The position numbers were made by a program, and so were the translations under genes. From assembly GCF_023283885.1 (NCBI RefSeq), contig NZ_JAKILA010000017.1:47015-111014 (forward strand): a stretch of 64,000 bases of DNA, in the 5' to 3' direction. Shown in pieces: positions 9,548 to 18,846 of this stretch (the first letter of the stretch is position 1; each line of letters starts with the position of its first letter). Source of the stretch: Shewanella basaltis. GTDB lineage: Bacteria; Pseudomonadota; Gammaproteobacteria; Enterobacterales; Shewanellaceae. The notes under the pieces were generated by a model. It was not told where the DNA came from. It saw only the letters and a list, made by a program, of their open reading frames with translations, and made no database searches.

Positions 9548-10282
9548 TTATCTAAAGGTTATCCATTCATCACCAGCCATTTCTAAATGACTGTAATTAT
9601 TGAAATAGTCGACACTTAACCTGTTTTCAGAAAACAGCAACTTAGTGACACTGGTATTTCGTGTTTGTTGATTTACCGCCAACGTCTGCTGATCACTTAA
9701 CTGCAATATATACTGAATAATGGTTGATATTGTGCCGCCAGAGGTAAATACCAAAATGTCTTTAGGCTGACTGGCGTGCGATTTAGCTGTGTCCATGCCA
9801 CGCTTTTTAGCCAATTCCTGCTCAATAATATTGTGTAAAGCACGAATACAACGGCTTTTAAATTGTGGCCAACTCTCTTTGTATTCTAAATCGTGGTTAC
9901 CGCTCATCCAGCGATTAAGCGCTTGGTAAAACTCTTTGTGAAGGACTTTATTTGGCTGTTCAAATTGCTGTAGTTTGGCGTTCATCTGTGCAAAGTGATG
10001 CCACTCACTGTTGTACTTTTGCAAAATGTCTACATGGTCAAATTCATTAAATCCAGAATGCAGAACCGTTGGAATGGTGTTAATCGCTAATCCTTTAGAA
10101 AAGTGCAACAGTGTCTGACCATGCCTTAATAAATCACCGCAATAAAACTTAACAGGCGTTGATCTTGCACGCCAATACTGACCTAACATTGCAGATTGCT
10201 GACACCCTTTTTCCGACAGTTGATCATAATCACTACTTCCAAAAGAAGCCTGCCCATGTCTAATCAAATAAATTGCAGCCAT
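9548..10282 (-). CDS. histidine phosphatase (phosphoglycerate mutase-like) protein with altered second motif
   Basis: Protein of 244 residues starting AAIYLIRHGQASFGSSDYD, the RHG motif with the phospho-accepting His. The second catalytic motif of branch-1 enzymes, usually SHGG, reads FTSGGTIST here, so the second His appears replaced by Ser. The N-terminal half is otherwise well conserved, with LSEKG and the CGDLLRHGQT segment. It is the first minus-strand gene facing the divergent lysR and lies in the cluster with an APH-type kinase, so it might act on a phosphorylated intermediate. It could also be a binding protein without activity. No signal peptide is seen. Confidence 0.82.
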   Translation of the reverse strand: MAAIYLIRHGQASFGSSDYDQLSEKGCQQSAMLGQYWRARSTPVKFYCGDLLRHGQTLLHFSKGLAINTIPTVLHSGFNEFDHVDILQKYNSEWHHFAQMNAKLQQFEQPNKVLHKEFYQALNRWMSGNHDLEYKESWPQFKSRCIRALHNIIEQELAKKRGMDTAKSHASQPKDILVFTSGGTISTIIQYILQLSDQQTLAVNQQTRNTSVTKLLFSENRLSVDYFNNYSHLEMAGDEWITFR

Positions 10283-10442
10283 TAAATGTCTCTCGGTAAT
10301 AAAAATGAAGTCAGAAACAACACAATGTTATGAAAACCCAATAACCTAACAGCCAGCACAAAAATGTACCCGATTGATTTTCTGTTTTGTTTAAACCTCT
10401 TACTTAAGCAGAAAATGCATAGGTAATTTAATCTACTTGACT

Positions 10443-10488
10443 ATGCTAATCCCAAGCTCTAAATTGAACAAATGAATAGTTCTTATAC
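10443..10488. promoter_or_regulatory. candidate LysR-regulator site, copy 2
   Basis: ATGCTAAT (10443-10450) and GAACAAATGAATAGTT with ATAC (10466-10488) repeat the motif at 2265-2310, with the same 23-bp offset. It sits 77-122 bp before lysR and about 160 bp before the divergent histidine-phosphatase gene, the usual place for a LysR-type autoregulatory site. Confidence 0.55.
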
Positions 10489-10564
10489 CCTACTATTTGT
10501 ATTTTAAATAGTTAAGCTAGGCTATCTGTAATAAACAACGCATAAGCGCATCATTGGGGTGAGT

Positions 10565-11476
10565 ATGAAAATTGATTTAAATTTATTTGTGGTTTTTGAT
10601 GCGATTTATTGTGAGGGTAATATTACCAAGGCAGCCTCGGTATTGAATTTATCTCAACCGGCTGTTAGCCACTCGCTCGGTAAACTCAGGGCACATTTTG
10701 ATGACGCCTTATTCATAAGGCAGGGTAACGAGATGCGACCTACCCCTGTAGCCAAAAATGTGATTGACGATGTTCGTGAGGCATTGCACCAACTGCAAGT
10801 GTGTTTAGTGCAATCGAGACAATTTGAACCGCTCACGTCTCGCAAAAGCTTTTCGTTGTCATTGCATGGCTCGTTAGAGCCATACTACCTGCCCATTTTA
10901 CAAGAAAGTTTATCGCTAGAGTCACCAGCGATTCACCTCAATAGCAATAAGCGAGTTAACCGTAACGAACTGGAAAATAAATTAGCCAGTGGTGATATCG
11001 ATTTAGCCATTGATGCGTTATTACCTGTTAGTAACAACATTTGTCATACCCAACTGCAACGCGATAAATTAGTCGTAGTGGCTCGCAAAGGCCACCCCGC
11101 ACTGTCTACAACCCTTGATTTAGACACCTACTTAAAACTTGATCATGTGTTGGTATCCTCTCGTTCGACAGGACCAGGCTTAGAGGATTTTGAGCTATCG
11201 CGAATGGGTTATCACCGCAAAATAGCACTGCGATGCCAACAGGCTTTATCTGCATGTAAAGTTATATTAAACAATGACATGCTTCTAACCTTACCTAAAA
11301 CCGCCGCTCAGATGTACAGTGAAATGCTCGATATAGCCACACATCCCATGCCGGTCGATTTACCCGAAATTGGCATACATTTGTATTGGCACGTAAATGT
11401 CGATAAGGAACCCGCTAACAAATGGCTAAGAAATAAGATGATACTTGCAGCATCGAGCACTACAAAACCAGTTTAA
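10565..11476 (+). CDS. LysR-family transcriptional regulator of the acyl-CoA cluster
   Basis: LysR-type regulator of 303 residues. The N-terminal winged helix reads DLNLFVVFDAIYCEGNITKA then LNLSQPAVSHSLGKLR, and an effector-binding domain spans roughly residues 90-290. It is transcribed away from the catabolic genes, the standard layout for a LysR that controls its divergent neighbour. I chose the ATG at 10565, with GGGGTG just upstream, over the GTG at 10559. The effector is probably an acyl-CoA or acid of the pathway; that is inference. The motif at 10443-10488 is its likely target. Confidence 0.92.
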   Translation: MKIDLNLFVVFDAIYCEGNITKAASVLNLSQPAVSHSLGKLRAHFDDALFIRQGNEMRPTPVAKNVIDDVREALHQLQVCLVQSRQFEPLTSRKSFSLSLHGSLEPYYLPILQESLSLESPAIHLNSNKRVNRNELENKLASGDIDLAIDALLPVSNNICHTQLQRDKLVVVARKGHPALSTTLDLDTYLKLDHVLVSSRSTGPGLEDFELSRMGYHRKIALRCQQALSACKVILNNDMLLTLPKTAAQMYSEMLDIATHPMPVDLPEIGIHLYWHVNVDKEPANKWLRNKMILAASSTTKPV

Positions 11477-11680
11477 TACCCATTTGCGTAAGTATGTGAA
11501 TATGTTCCAGCATGCAATACTGCTACTGTTTGTGCTATGCGCAAGAATGTTGTTAAGTGTTTGTATTATAAACAAAAACAGCTGGACACATTTTAGCGAT
11601 TTATTCATTAATGCGTTTTGTATTATAGCGTTACATCTGTAGCCTATAATTGAGACTTGCCACCACAATATTTAACAACA

Positions 11681-12820
11681 TCATAAGTTTTCGTCTATCC
11701 AGTCGACTATTTGTTTGTCTGAAACCAAGTTTAACAGAGTCTCTTTTTCGCTTTTATCAAGCTTACATAAAAGTCTCAATTTAACTAAATACATAATTAA
11801 ACCCAGTTTGTCTTCGTTGAAAGCTTGAGCGCCAAAATTAGGATTATCTTGTAGCAAAATCAGTTTACAAAGATCGACAGAAAACCCCCACAAGGTCAAA
11901 ATATACACAGTAAGAATACTTGCATCTCTGAGCACAAATAACTGTTCATCACATTCAGCTGTATTGATGTATTCATCTGACTCAGCAATCAGTGCTAATT
12001 GGCCAATACCTGTAAGTAAGGCAGCAATTGATACCATGTCGGTCATAGCAGAGTTAAACCCCATAGACTGGCTCAATTGTCTTGATTGACTAGAAAAATT
12101 AAATGCCCAGTCATTAATCAAATGGTGCAAATTAGCGGGTACTTTATCACGCAGGCAATCACTGACAGCCATTGATATTACAATGGTTTCTGTCATTTTT
12201 AATCCTAAACGCTTTATTGCTTCCGCCAATGACACCGTTGGGCGGCTGTATCCTAAAAAAGCTGAATTGGCGAGTTGAATAATTTTAGCGGCAATAAAAG
12301 ATTCATGGATAATAACGTCTGCGGCTTGTTCTATATCGACGTCATCTGAGGCAAACAATTTCTGTACCTCTGTGACAATCTCAGGTAAGGCAAAATAGTA
12401 ACCTATTCGTCCAAATTTATTACGAGTTTCTTGGTTAAAATTGAGAGTATTAAGACGCTCTACACATGAAAAGACATGAGTTAAATCGTCAATAGAAAAA
12501 GGTTTTTTCAATACAAAATGGGTAATGGCACTGACTTTAGTGACAACATCTTCGGCCGTATCACCTGTCAGTAAGACTCTCACCGCAGAAGGAATTATGT
12601 TTGCTATGTCTAACAGAACATCATCACCATTACTTTGTGGCATGAGGTAGTCACAAAAAACCACGTCAGGAATGACACCAATTGGTAATACCGATTGCCA
12701 ATTATTACAATCTTCACAAAGATAAAAATCCCAATCAGGCTTACTTCTGCGTGCTGTACGTTGCAATGCTTTAAGCATAAATACATCATCATCTATAAAC
12801 AGTGCAGTCAATTTTTTCAT
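11681..12820 (-). CDS. hnoD: response regulator with HDOD domain, HnoD-like
   Basis: 379 residues. The N-terminal receiver domain has acidic pocket IDDD, phospho-acceptor Asp in VVFCDYLMPQSNGDD and Lys in LKKPFS. An HDOD-type output domain follows (about 140-350), an HD-like fold without intact metal ligands. In S. oneidensis HnoD is described as a receiver joined to a degenerate HD-GYP-type domain that inhibits the phosphodiesterase HnoB until phosphorylated. The start overlaps the stop of the upstream hnoB-like gene by 4 bp (ATGA), so the two are translationally coupled. The name rests on architecture and gene order; identity was not measured. Confidence 0.8.
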   Translation of the reverse strand: MKKLTALFIDDDVFMLKALQRTARRSKPDWDFYLCEDCNNWQSVLPIGVIPDVVFCDYLMPQSNGDDVLLDIANIIPSAVRVLLTGDTAEDVVTKVSAITHFVLKKPFSIDDLTHVFSCVERLNTLNFNQETRNKFGRIGYYFALPEIVTEVQKLFASDDVDIEQAADVIIHESFIAAKIIQLANSAFLGYSRPTVSLAEAIKRLGLKMTETIVISMAVSDCLRDKVPANLHHLINDWAFNFSSQSRQLSQSMGFNSAMTDMVSIAALLTGIGQLALIAESDEYINTAECDEQLFVLRDASILTVYILTLWGFSVDLCKLILLQDNPNFGAQAFNEDKLGLIMYLVKLRLLCKLDKSEKETLLNLVSDKQIVDWIDENL

Positions 12821-14808
12821 ATTTTACCCATCACAGAAGCAATAGACACATCGGCATTAGAAATCAGCGCAGTAAAATGATCTTCAGCCTGGGGCCTAGC
12901 AATAATAAACCCTTGAATAACATCGCACTTGAGTTTTTCTAACAACTTGATTTGATCAATCTGCTCAACGCCCTCAACAACCACTTGCATACCGAGATCG
13001 TGAGCCATACGGGTGACACTACCGACCATACTTTGGGTGTTTACATTATGAACGATATCCGTAATAAGTGACCGATCGATTTTAAGTACGTCAATGGGGA
13101 GTTTAGATAAATAAGACAAAGATGAATACCCAGTACCAAAGTCGTCCATTGCAATACTGATCCCCGCATTTTTAAGGCGCGTTAATTTTTCAGCACTTTC
13201 TTCCAAGTTATCAACAAGCCATGATTCTGTTAACTCAAATTCAAGCTTGGTCATATCGATATCAAACCCAGAAAGTAAAGCTTCGACACGAGGAATAAAA
13301 TCAACTTGCGATAATTGTTTACCAGAAACATTAATTGCGACCTTGTCCAGGTGAATGCCTTTTTGTGTCCAACTCGAAATCGCTTTACATGCACTCTCTA
13401 TCACCCAGTAACCTAACTCAATAATTTGACCTTCTTGTTCAGCGATAGGAATAAACACCCCTGGCGAGACATTACCCAATTCAGGGTGGTTCCAGCGTAA
13501 CAACACTTCGCAACTGCAAATTTTACCTTTGTTTAAATCAAATTTAGGTTGGTAATGCAAAAACAATTCATCATTTTCGACGGCATGAAATAACGCTTTA
13601 CTGATCAATAACTGATTGCGTTTTTGCTCTATCATCGCAGCATCATAACGCATAAAAAAATGGGTATGCGAAGAACGATATAAACGATTAGACATTAATA
13701 CGTTATTGAGTAACTGTTGAGCGTTATCGCCATCTTCATGGGCAATACAATAGGTAATAACAAATTCCACGTGCACTGATTTGTCTGAAAACCGGCTCGT
13801 ATTAAACGGCTCAATAAAATCAGTAAGTTGTTTATGTAAATCAAGTTCAGATTTGTAATTATCCAAGAGTAAAACAAAGTGTTCGTCACTCAAAAATGAT
13901 AAAGACGCATTAAACTGTTTAGATTGGCTTAACATTGTGGAAGTAATTTCATCGAATAAGGCTGTACTCTCTGGCAAGCCCATCATATCAGTCCAATAGC
14001 TATAGTTTTTTAAATGAATCGCAATCATTGCAAAATGGGTGTTTGATTTAATCAAACCATCTACAGACGACAACAATTCATTTTTGTCTAAAAATGCCGC
14101 CAACGGCTTGCGATTAGACACCGCATCGTCATTTTTATTAACAAAATGCAGCTCAAAAAATCGAGAATTATCTGTTGCCAGCTTAAAATGTAATTCAACA
14201 TTTTTGCCTTGACGGTTTTGCATAGTGATTGTGTGTAAATCATCTTCAAACAATGCAGATACGCCGTTATCAGTACAATACGGAAACATATCAGACAATA
14301 AAATGTGGTTTTGGGTAAAATCAAATAATTGTTTAGCAACACCATTAACGCGTCCCAATTGGCCATTAGGGTGTAATTCAACCAGCGCTTCAGCAGTATT
14401 GGACATGAGCAAGTTGACTTGCTGTTGATGTGCACGACTGTGAAAAGTACTAAAGGCTTCTTTCACTTCAGTAAACAGCGTTTGTTCATCCCAAGGTTTT
14501 TGTAAAAATCGAAATGCTGTTCCAGAGTTAATTAAAGCAACCACAGAATTAAAATCAGTATAGCCGCTGAGGATCATGCACATTGTCTCTGGATATTGGG
14601 CTTTAATTGCTGCGAGCAATTCAGCGCCATTCATTGTGGGCATTCTAAAATCTGAAATAACCACCTGACACACTTGTTGCAGCATAATACTTAGGGCTTC
14701 TTCGCCACTATTTGCTTTAAAAACTTGATATCCCGCGCGCGTCAACACTCGACTCAATGCACGTAAAATAGCAACTTCATCATCTACAATTAGCAGCTTG
14801 TTAGTCAT
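12817..14808 (-). CDS. hnoB: response regulator c-di-GMP phosphodiesterase (REC, degenerate GGDEF, EAL), HnoB-like
   Basis: 663 residues. The receiver (about 4-120) has the Asp in VISDFRMPTMNG and Lys in FLQKPWD. A GGDEF-fold region (about 250-380) carries SDEHF instead of GGDEF, so cyclase activity is unlikely. The EAL domain (about 405-650) reads EVLLRW at the signature and keeps NVSGKQLS, ELTES, DDFGTGYSS, LKIDRSL and VVEGVE, so hydrolysis of c-di-GMP is expected. It fits HnoB, the EAL output of the NO network in S. oneidensis. AGGA precedes the ATG, and the gene starts 11 bp after the hnoC-like stop. Confidence 0.85.
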   Translation of the reverse strand: MTNKLLIVDDEVAILRALSRVLTRAGYQVFKANSGEEALSIMLQQVCQVVISDFRMPTMNGAELLAAIKAQYPETMCMILSGYTDFNSVVALINSGTAFRFLQKPWDEQTLFTEVKEAFSTFHSRAHQQQVNLLMSNTAEALVELHPNGQLGRVNGVAKQLFDFTQNHILLSDMFPYCTDNGVSALFEDDLHTITMQNRQGKNVELHFKLATDNSRFFELHFVNKNDDAVSNRKPLAAFLDKNELLSSVDGLIKSNTHFAMIAIHLKNYSYWTDMMGLPESTALFDEITSTMLSQSKQFNASLSFLSDEHFVLLLDNYKSELDLHKQLTDFIEPFNTSRFSDKSVHVEFVITYCIAHEDGDNAQQLLNNVLMSNRLYRSSHTHFFMRYDAAMIEQKRNQLLISKALFHAVENDELFLHYQPKFDLNKGKICSCEVLLRWNHPELGNVSPGVFIPIAEQEGQIIELGYWVIESACKAISSWTQKGIHLDKVAINVSGKQLSQVDFIPRVEALLSGFDIDMTKLEFELTESWLVDNLEESAEKLTRLKNAGISIAMDDFGTGYSSLSYLSKLPIDVLKIDRSLITDIVHNVNTQSMVGSVTRMAHDLGMQVVVEGVEQIDQIKLLEKLKCDVIQGFIIARPQAEDHFTALISNADVSIASVMGKI

Positions 14809-14819
14809 AGTATTCCTAT

Positions 14820-15410
14820 TTACTTTAATTGATTGTTAATCGTCGATATCAGTTGTGTGTTGTCAAAGGGTTTAGGCAGCACAGCATTAGCACCTAACTC
14901 CAAGGCTTTTTGTAACTGAGGATCAGATAATCCAGAAATAACTACAATCTTAATGTCTGCTAATTCTGGTTGCGCACGAATAAAGGTCAACACATCAAAT
15001 CCATCAAGACCTGGCATTGATAAATCTAAGGTGATCAAGTGTGGTTTGTCACGTAGGATTTTTACACCTGCCTGAAAACCGTCGGCTGCAATATCGATAA
15101 CAAAGCCCTTTTTCACTAGCACTCTGCGTATCGCATTGCGGATCTCTGTTTCATCATCAATAATTAAAATTCGTTTTTGTAATGCTGCGTCAACCGAGTT
15201 TTGCTCGACACTGGAGTGAGTGATTAACTCTGCTGGCATAGGCATATTTTGCGTTTGCAAAAATAAGATAAAGTCACTTAACAGCACGCGATAATTGCCC
15301 CGACCGGGCAGTTTATGCCCCTTGAGCTGCCCTTGAGCTATCCAACGACTGACCGTTCTTTGGTGCACATCACAATACTGGGCTATTTCACTCGGTTTTA
15401 AGGTTTTCAT
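14820..15410 (-). CDS. hnoC: DNA-binding response regulator (MerR/excisionase-type HTH plus receiver), HnoC-like repressor
   Basis: 196 residues in an unusual order. The DNA-binding domain comes first: LKPSEIAQYCDVHQRTVSRW and PGRGNYRVLLSDF form a helix-turn-helix with wing of the HTH_17 type. The receiver follows (about 78-194), with IDDE, LDLSMPGLDG and LPKPFD. HnoC of S. oneidensis is a repressor of the hno genes relieved by phosphorylation. Here it is the first gene of the hnoC-hnoB-hnoD operon, facing the divergent hybrid kinase gene, with iterated motifs at 15469-15532 as likely operators. No clear Shine-Dalgarno precedes the ATG. Confidence 0.85.
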   Translation of the reverse strand: MKTLKPSEIAQYCDVHQRTVSRWIAQGQLKGHKLPGRGNYRVLLSDFILFLQTQNMPMPAELITHSSVEQNSVDAALQKRILIIDDETEIRNAIRRVLVKKGFVIDIAADGFQAGVKILRDKPHLITLDLSMPGLDGFDVLTFIRAQPELADIKIVVISGLSDPQLQKALELGANAVLPKPFDNTQLISTINNQLK

Positions 15411-15468
15411 GTTTTGTCTACATTTGCACCGCTTGATTATTAACCATTTATAGCATACATTACCCTAA

Positions 15469-15532
15469 GAGACAAATAAGACATTAAAGACAAATGAGAC
15501 GCTATGGCCACAAATAAATTGTCTTATTTCTC
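15469..15532. promoter_or_regulatory. iterated operator-like motif between hnoC and hnoS
   Basis: Three copies of one motif occur in 64 bp: GAGACAAATAAGAC (15469), AAGACAAATGAGAC (15487, an 18-bp direct repeat) and TTGTCTTATTTCTC (15519-15532, inverted). They lie in the 214-bp gap between the divergent hnoC and hnoS starts, where an autoregulating HnoC would bind. The motif was not found in front of the hnoX gene. Confidence 0.6.
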
Positions 15533-15624
15533 ATACCCCATGCCAGGTTATTTTTGCGAAGCCATAAGAATAAACATGGCACAAAAGTATCTTGTAGTGA
15601 TTAATAACAAAGAGTTAATTTGAC

Positions 15625-18600
15625 ATGATATTAACCAATAAACCCACATTACTGATCGCAAAACCTTTAACGATAAGACGTTTACGGTTTTTTTTCAGCA
15701 TGTCGTTAATTGGCATATTAATGAATACTATTGCAGTAGACCTGCCTTTTGTGGTGCCATTTTTAATGGGCAATGTGGCATTTTTTATTATTTTATTTCG
15801 ATTAGGATTCCTGTGGGCATTGCTAAGCATGATCTTGGTGACCTTGCCACTTAACAGCGAAATAGTCTGGTTAGGTAACAGCTTACAATTGCTTTTACTG
15901 CTGCCATTAACCCTAAAATTAACTCAACCTTTATGGAAAATAACACTCGTTTATGCCTTGTTGATCAGCCTGATATACCGATTATGTGGTTATGGCATTT
16001 TTTATGACTCGCTCGATCTTTTTGCCTGGACCGTTATTCTTAATACTTGCATATTTGTTCTATGTACACGAACGGCTTTATTATTAGAAAACATCACAAG
16101 CTCACCTGTAATACACAAAAAACAGAGCTTAAAACTTCAACTAAGCCACCGCATCGCGCTATATTGCTCAGTACCCGCAACCATCTTAATTGCAATGATT
16201 TTACAGGGTATTATTGGCCTTCACTTATCATCACAACTTAATTATTACGACAAAGTACAAAACACATTTGTTGACAGCATTGGCAGGCATATTGACAGTT
16301 ACATCAATGAAATAGAAATGCTTGCGAGCCTTGGACAAGACTATATCAATAAAGAAACCTTAAAAGTCATGACTGATAAGCATCCCGAAAGTATTTCGGC
16401 ATTGATGACAGATAAACATGGAAACATTATACAATTTTATAAAGCAGGATTTAACGACAATACCGTTAACCACGCATCAGTCAGTGATCGCAGTTACTTT
16501 TTTAAACCTAAAGAGTTAAATAGCTCATACATCAGTGAGATATTTCAAGGCAGGACCCTAGGTCAGGACTTATTGTTTGCGGTAAGTACCCCCTTGTATA
16601 AAAACGGCCAATTTGACGGCGTACTAGAACAATCAATCAACATTGTTTCATTAACAGACCATTTGTTACATGATAACAACACTCAAAACACAGCTGAGGT
16701 GTCCATTAACCGCATTATACTTGATAACCAGTCAAAGAAAATTTGGGGAAGTGAGCAATTAGGTGAACTAGGTAAAAAATGGACTAATCGAACATTACTA
16801 GACCCTTATATCCCCCCATTCTATCGGCAGATATTTTTAAACCAGCCAGAAAGCATTATTTTTACATCTGATGCTAAATATATTGTTATTCAAAAAAATA
16901 TCGATAACTTACGCTGGACTGCGCAATACTATTTAGATGTAAAACCTTATGCGGTCAGATATTTTATTTACCTCAGTATTGCGATGTTATTAGTGATGTT
17001 ATTAATGCAGTACATCACCATTTTATCTACTCGCTTTATACGAAATTATACCAATACCCTCGAACGAATAGCTCAATATGCACATCATTGGGATTTAGAC
17101 ACTCCGGCCTATCAATCATTAGAATTCGAACACAGCTCTATCGAATTTGAAATGTTGTCCAATAGCATAAATGAAATGCAAAACAAAGTGATGTTGTCAC
17201 GTAAGGCGCTCATGAACTCGATGAAAGAAATTATAGTCATGAACGACGAACTAGAAGAAAAAGTGGCAGAGAGAACCAAAGAACTCGCACAAGAACGCGA
17301 TAAAGCAAACCAACTCGCAGCCATTAAAACGCGGTTTTTAGCGAACATGAGCCACGAAATTCGCACGCCAATAACGATTATTAAAGGTTTTACAGAAGAA
17401 CTGTTAGCCACAACAACAGGTGAAACTCACGCCACCCTAACACGAATAAACAGTAATACCCTTCATTTACAAAATGTCATTAATGATATTTTAGACACTG
17501 CAAAAATTGATGAAGGAAAAATGGAAGTCGCATTTGAAAACGTAGAAATAAAGCCATTTTTAACTGAACTTATCAATAATACTGCCATTTTAGCGAAACA
17601 GAAAAAGTTAAATTTTAACTACACCATATCTGTACCAGACACACTCAGCGTTTACGTTGACATGTTTAGGCTACAACAAATATTGCTCAATCTACTCAGC
17701 AACGCGATTAAATTCACCAAGCAAGGTACTGTCAGCCTAGACGCCACTTTATTACACAACAACCAACTACAAATTCGAATTTGTGATGAAGGTATTGGCA
17801 TAAACCCAATACAACAAACACAACTGTTTAGCCCTTTTAACCAAGGTGATTCAAGCATCAGTAGAGATTTTGGTGGCACGGGACTGGGGTTACATATCAG
17901 TAAAAAACTAGCCGATGCCATGGCGATTGATTTATCATTTACGAGCAAACTGGGACAAGGTAGCGTATTTACATTACTGATAGATGCGAATGAACATGCT
18001 CCAAAATCGAGTGTTATAGCAACACCAAACAAACCGCTCACTCAAGATGTGGTTAATTCATTAACGGGCACCTTATTAATTGTCGATGATGTACCAGATA
18101 TTCGCTCCTTGCTTGCATCCTACCTTAAAACGACTCAATTGCAGTTATTATTTGCCGAAAATGGCCAACAAGCACTAGAAGTGGCCCTAGCCCAAAAACC
18201 GGATGTAATATTAATGGATCAGCAAATGCCGATCATGGATGGCTTAACAACGGCAACTGAACTGAGAAAACGTGGATTTTTGTCGCCGATAATCTCCCTC
18301 AGTGCCGATGTATTTGAAAGTGATAATGACCAGCAAGCGTGTCCATTTAATAGCAAATTAACCAAACCAATAGACAAAAATGCATTGCTCACCATATTGT
18401 CAACATTACTGACAACATCGAGAACTGTTCAACCACAAGTGGCAATGCAAAAATCAATAAACATACCTGCAGACGACAGTGAAGATAACGAATTGCAATA
18501 CGATTACTTGCATAGTCTGCTTAATATTGCGGCCGAATTAGAACACATGGTTAGCATTTCGGATAATGATTCATTGTTAACACTTTTACATAAAATTAAA

Positions 18601-18750
18601 GGCACAAGTGCATGTTTAGGTCTAAACGCCCTGAGTGAAGCTGCAACACAGGCTGAAGAGTCGATAAAAAAAGGGCTACCAATTGCGCAACTAACGTCTT
18701 CATTTATGCTTACACTTAGAGAAATTCAACTGGCGCATAACATCATTTAA
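15625..18750 (+). CDS. hnoS: membrane hybrid histidine kinase with receiver and HPt domains, HnoS-like
   Basis: 1041 residues. Several membrane segments fill about 20-155 and another lies near 180-205. A periplasmic Cache-like sensor runs from about 205 to 450 and a membrane helix sits near 455-475. A coiled coil then leads to HisKA with His577 in NMSHEIRTP. The ATPase has the N box (LLNLLSNAIKFT) and G boxes (DEGIGI, GGTGLGL). The receiver has Asp865 in LMDQQMPIMDG, and HPt has His989 in HKIKGTSACLG. The S. oneidensis network takes input from two kinases, HnoK and HnoS; this is the best HnoS candidate. The sensed signal is unknown. The gene is divergent from hnoC. Confidence 0.82.
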   Translation: MILTNKPTLLIAKPLTIRRLRFFFSMSLIGILMNTIAVDLPFVVPFLMGNVAFFIILFRLGFLWALLSMILVTLPLNSEIVWLGNSLQLLLLLPLTLKLTQPLWKITLVYALLISLIYRLCGYGIFYDSLDLFAWTVILNTCIFVLCTRTALLLENITSSPVIHKKQSLKLQLSHRIALYCSVPATILIAMILQGIIGLHLSSQLNYYDKVQNTFVDSIGRHIDSYINEIEMLASLGQDYINKETLKVMTDKHPESISALMTDKHGNIIQFYKAGFNDNTVNHASVSDRSYFFKPKELNSSYISEIFQGRTLGQDLLFAVSTPLYKNGQFDGVLEQSINIVSLTDHLLHDNNTQNTAEVSINRIILDNQSKKIWGSEQLGELGKKWTNRTLLDPYIPPFYRQIFLNQPESIIFTSDAKYIVIQKNIDNLRWTAQYYLDVKPYAVRYFIYLSIAMLLVMLLMQYITILSTRFIRNYTNTLERIAQYAHHWDLDTPAYQSLEFEHSSIEFEMLSNSINEMQNKVMLSRKALMNSMKEIIVMNDELEEKVAERTKELAQERDKANQLAAIKTRFLANMSHEIRTPITIIKGFTEELLATTTGETHATLTRINSNTLHLQNVINDILDTAKIDEGKMEVAFENVEIKPFLTELINNTAILAKQKKLNFNYTISVPDTLSVYVDMFRLQQILLNLLSNAIKFTKQGTVSLDATLLHNNQLQIRICDEGIGINPIQQTQLFSPFNQGDSSISRDFGGTGLGLHISKKLADAMAIDLSFTSKLGQGSVFTLLIDANEHAPKSSVIATPNKPLTQDVVNSLTGTLLIVDDVPDIRSLLASYLKTTQLQLLFAENGQQALEVALAQKPDVILMDQQMPIMDGLTTATELRKRGFLSPIISLSADVFESDNDQQACPFNSKLTKPIDKNALLTILSTLLTTSRTVQPQVAMQKSINIPADDSEDNELQYDYLHSLLNIAAELEHMVSISDNDSLLTLLHKIKGTSACLGLNALSEAATQAEESIKKGLPIAQLTSSFMLTLREIQLAHNII

Positions 18751-18785
18751 TCAATAGCAAGAACATCAACAAGGCGAAGCGATAA

Positions 18786-18813
18786 TTTAGTCCAAGACAA
18801 CGCATACTATAAT
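18786..18813 (+). promoter_or_regulatory. possible sigma-70 promoter of hnoX-hnoK
   Basis: TATAAT at 18808-18813 lies 33 bp before the hnoX ATG, with a weak -35 (TTTAGT, about 16 bp upstream). A separate promoter would allow the NO sensor pair to be made without the large kinase gene upstream. Support is the -10 match and position only. Confidence 0.35.
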
Positions 18814-18846
18814 CGCTATTGTTGTAATAAACACAAAGAGGGTTTT

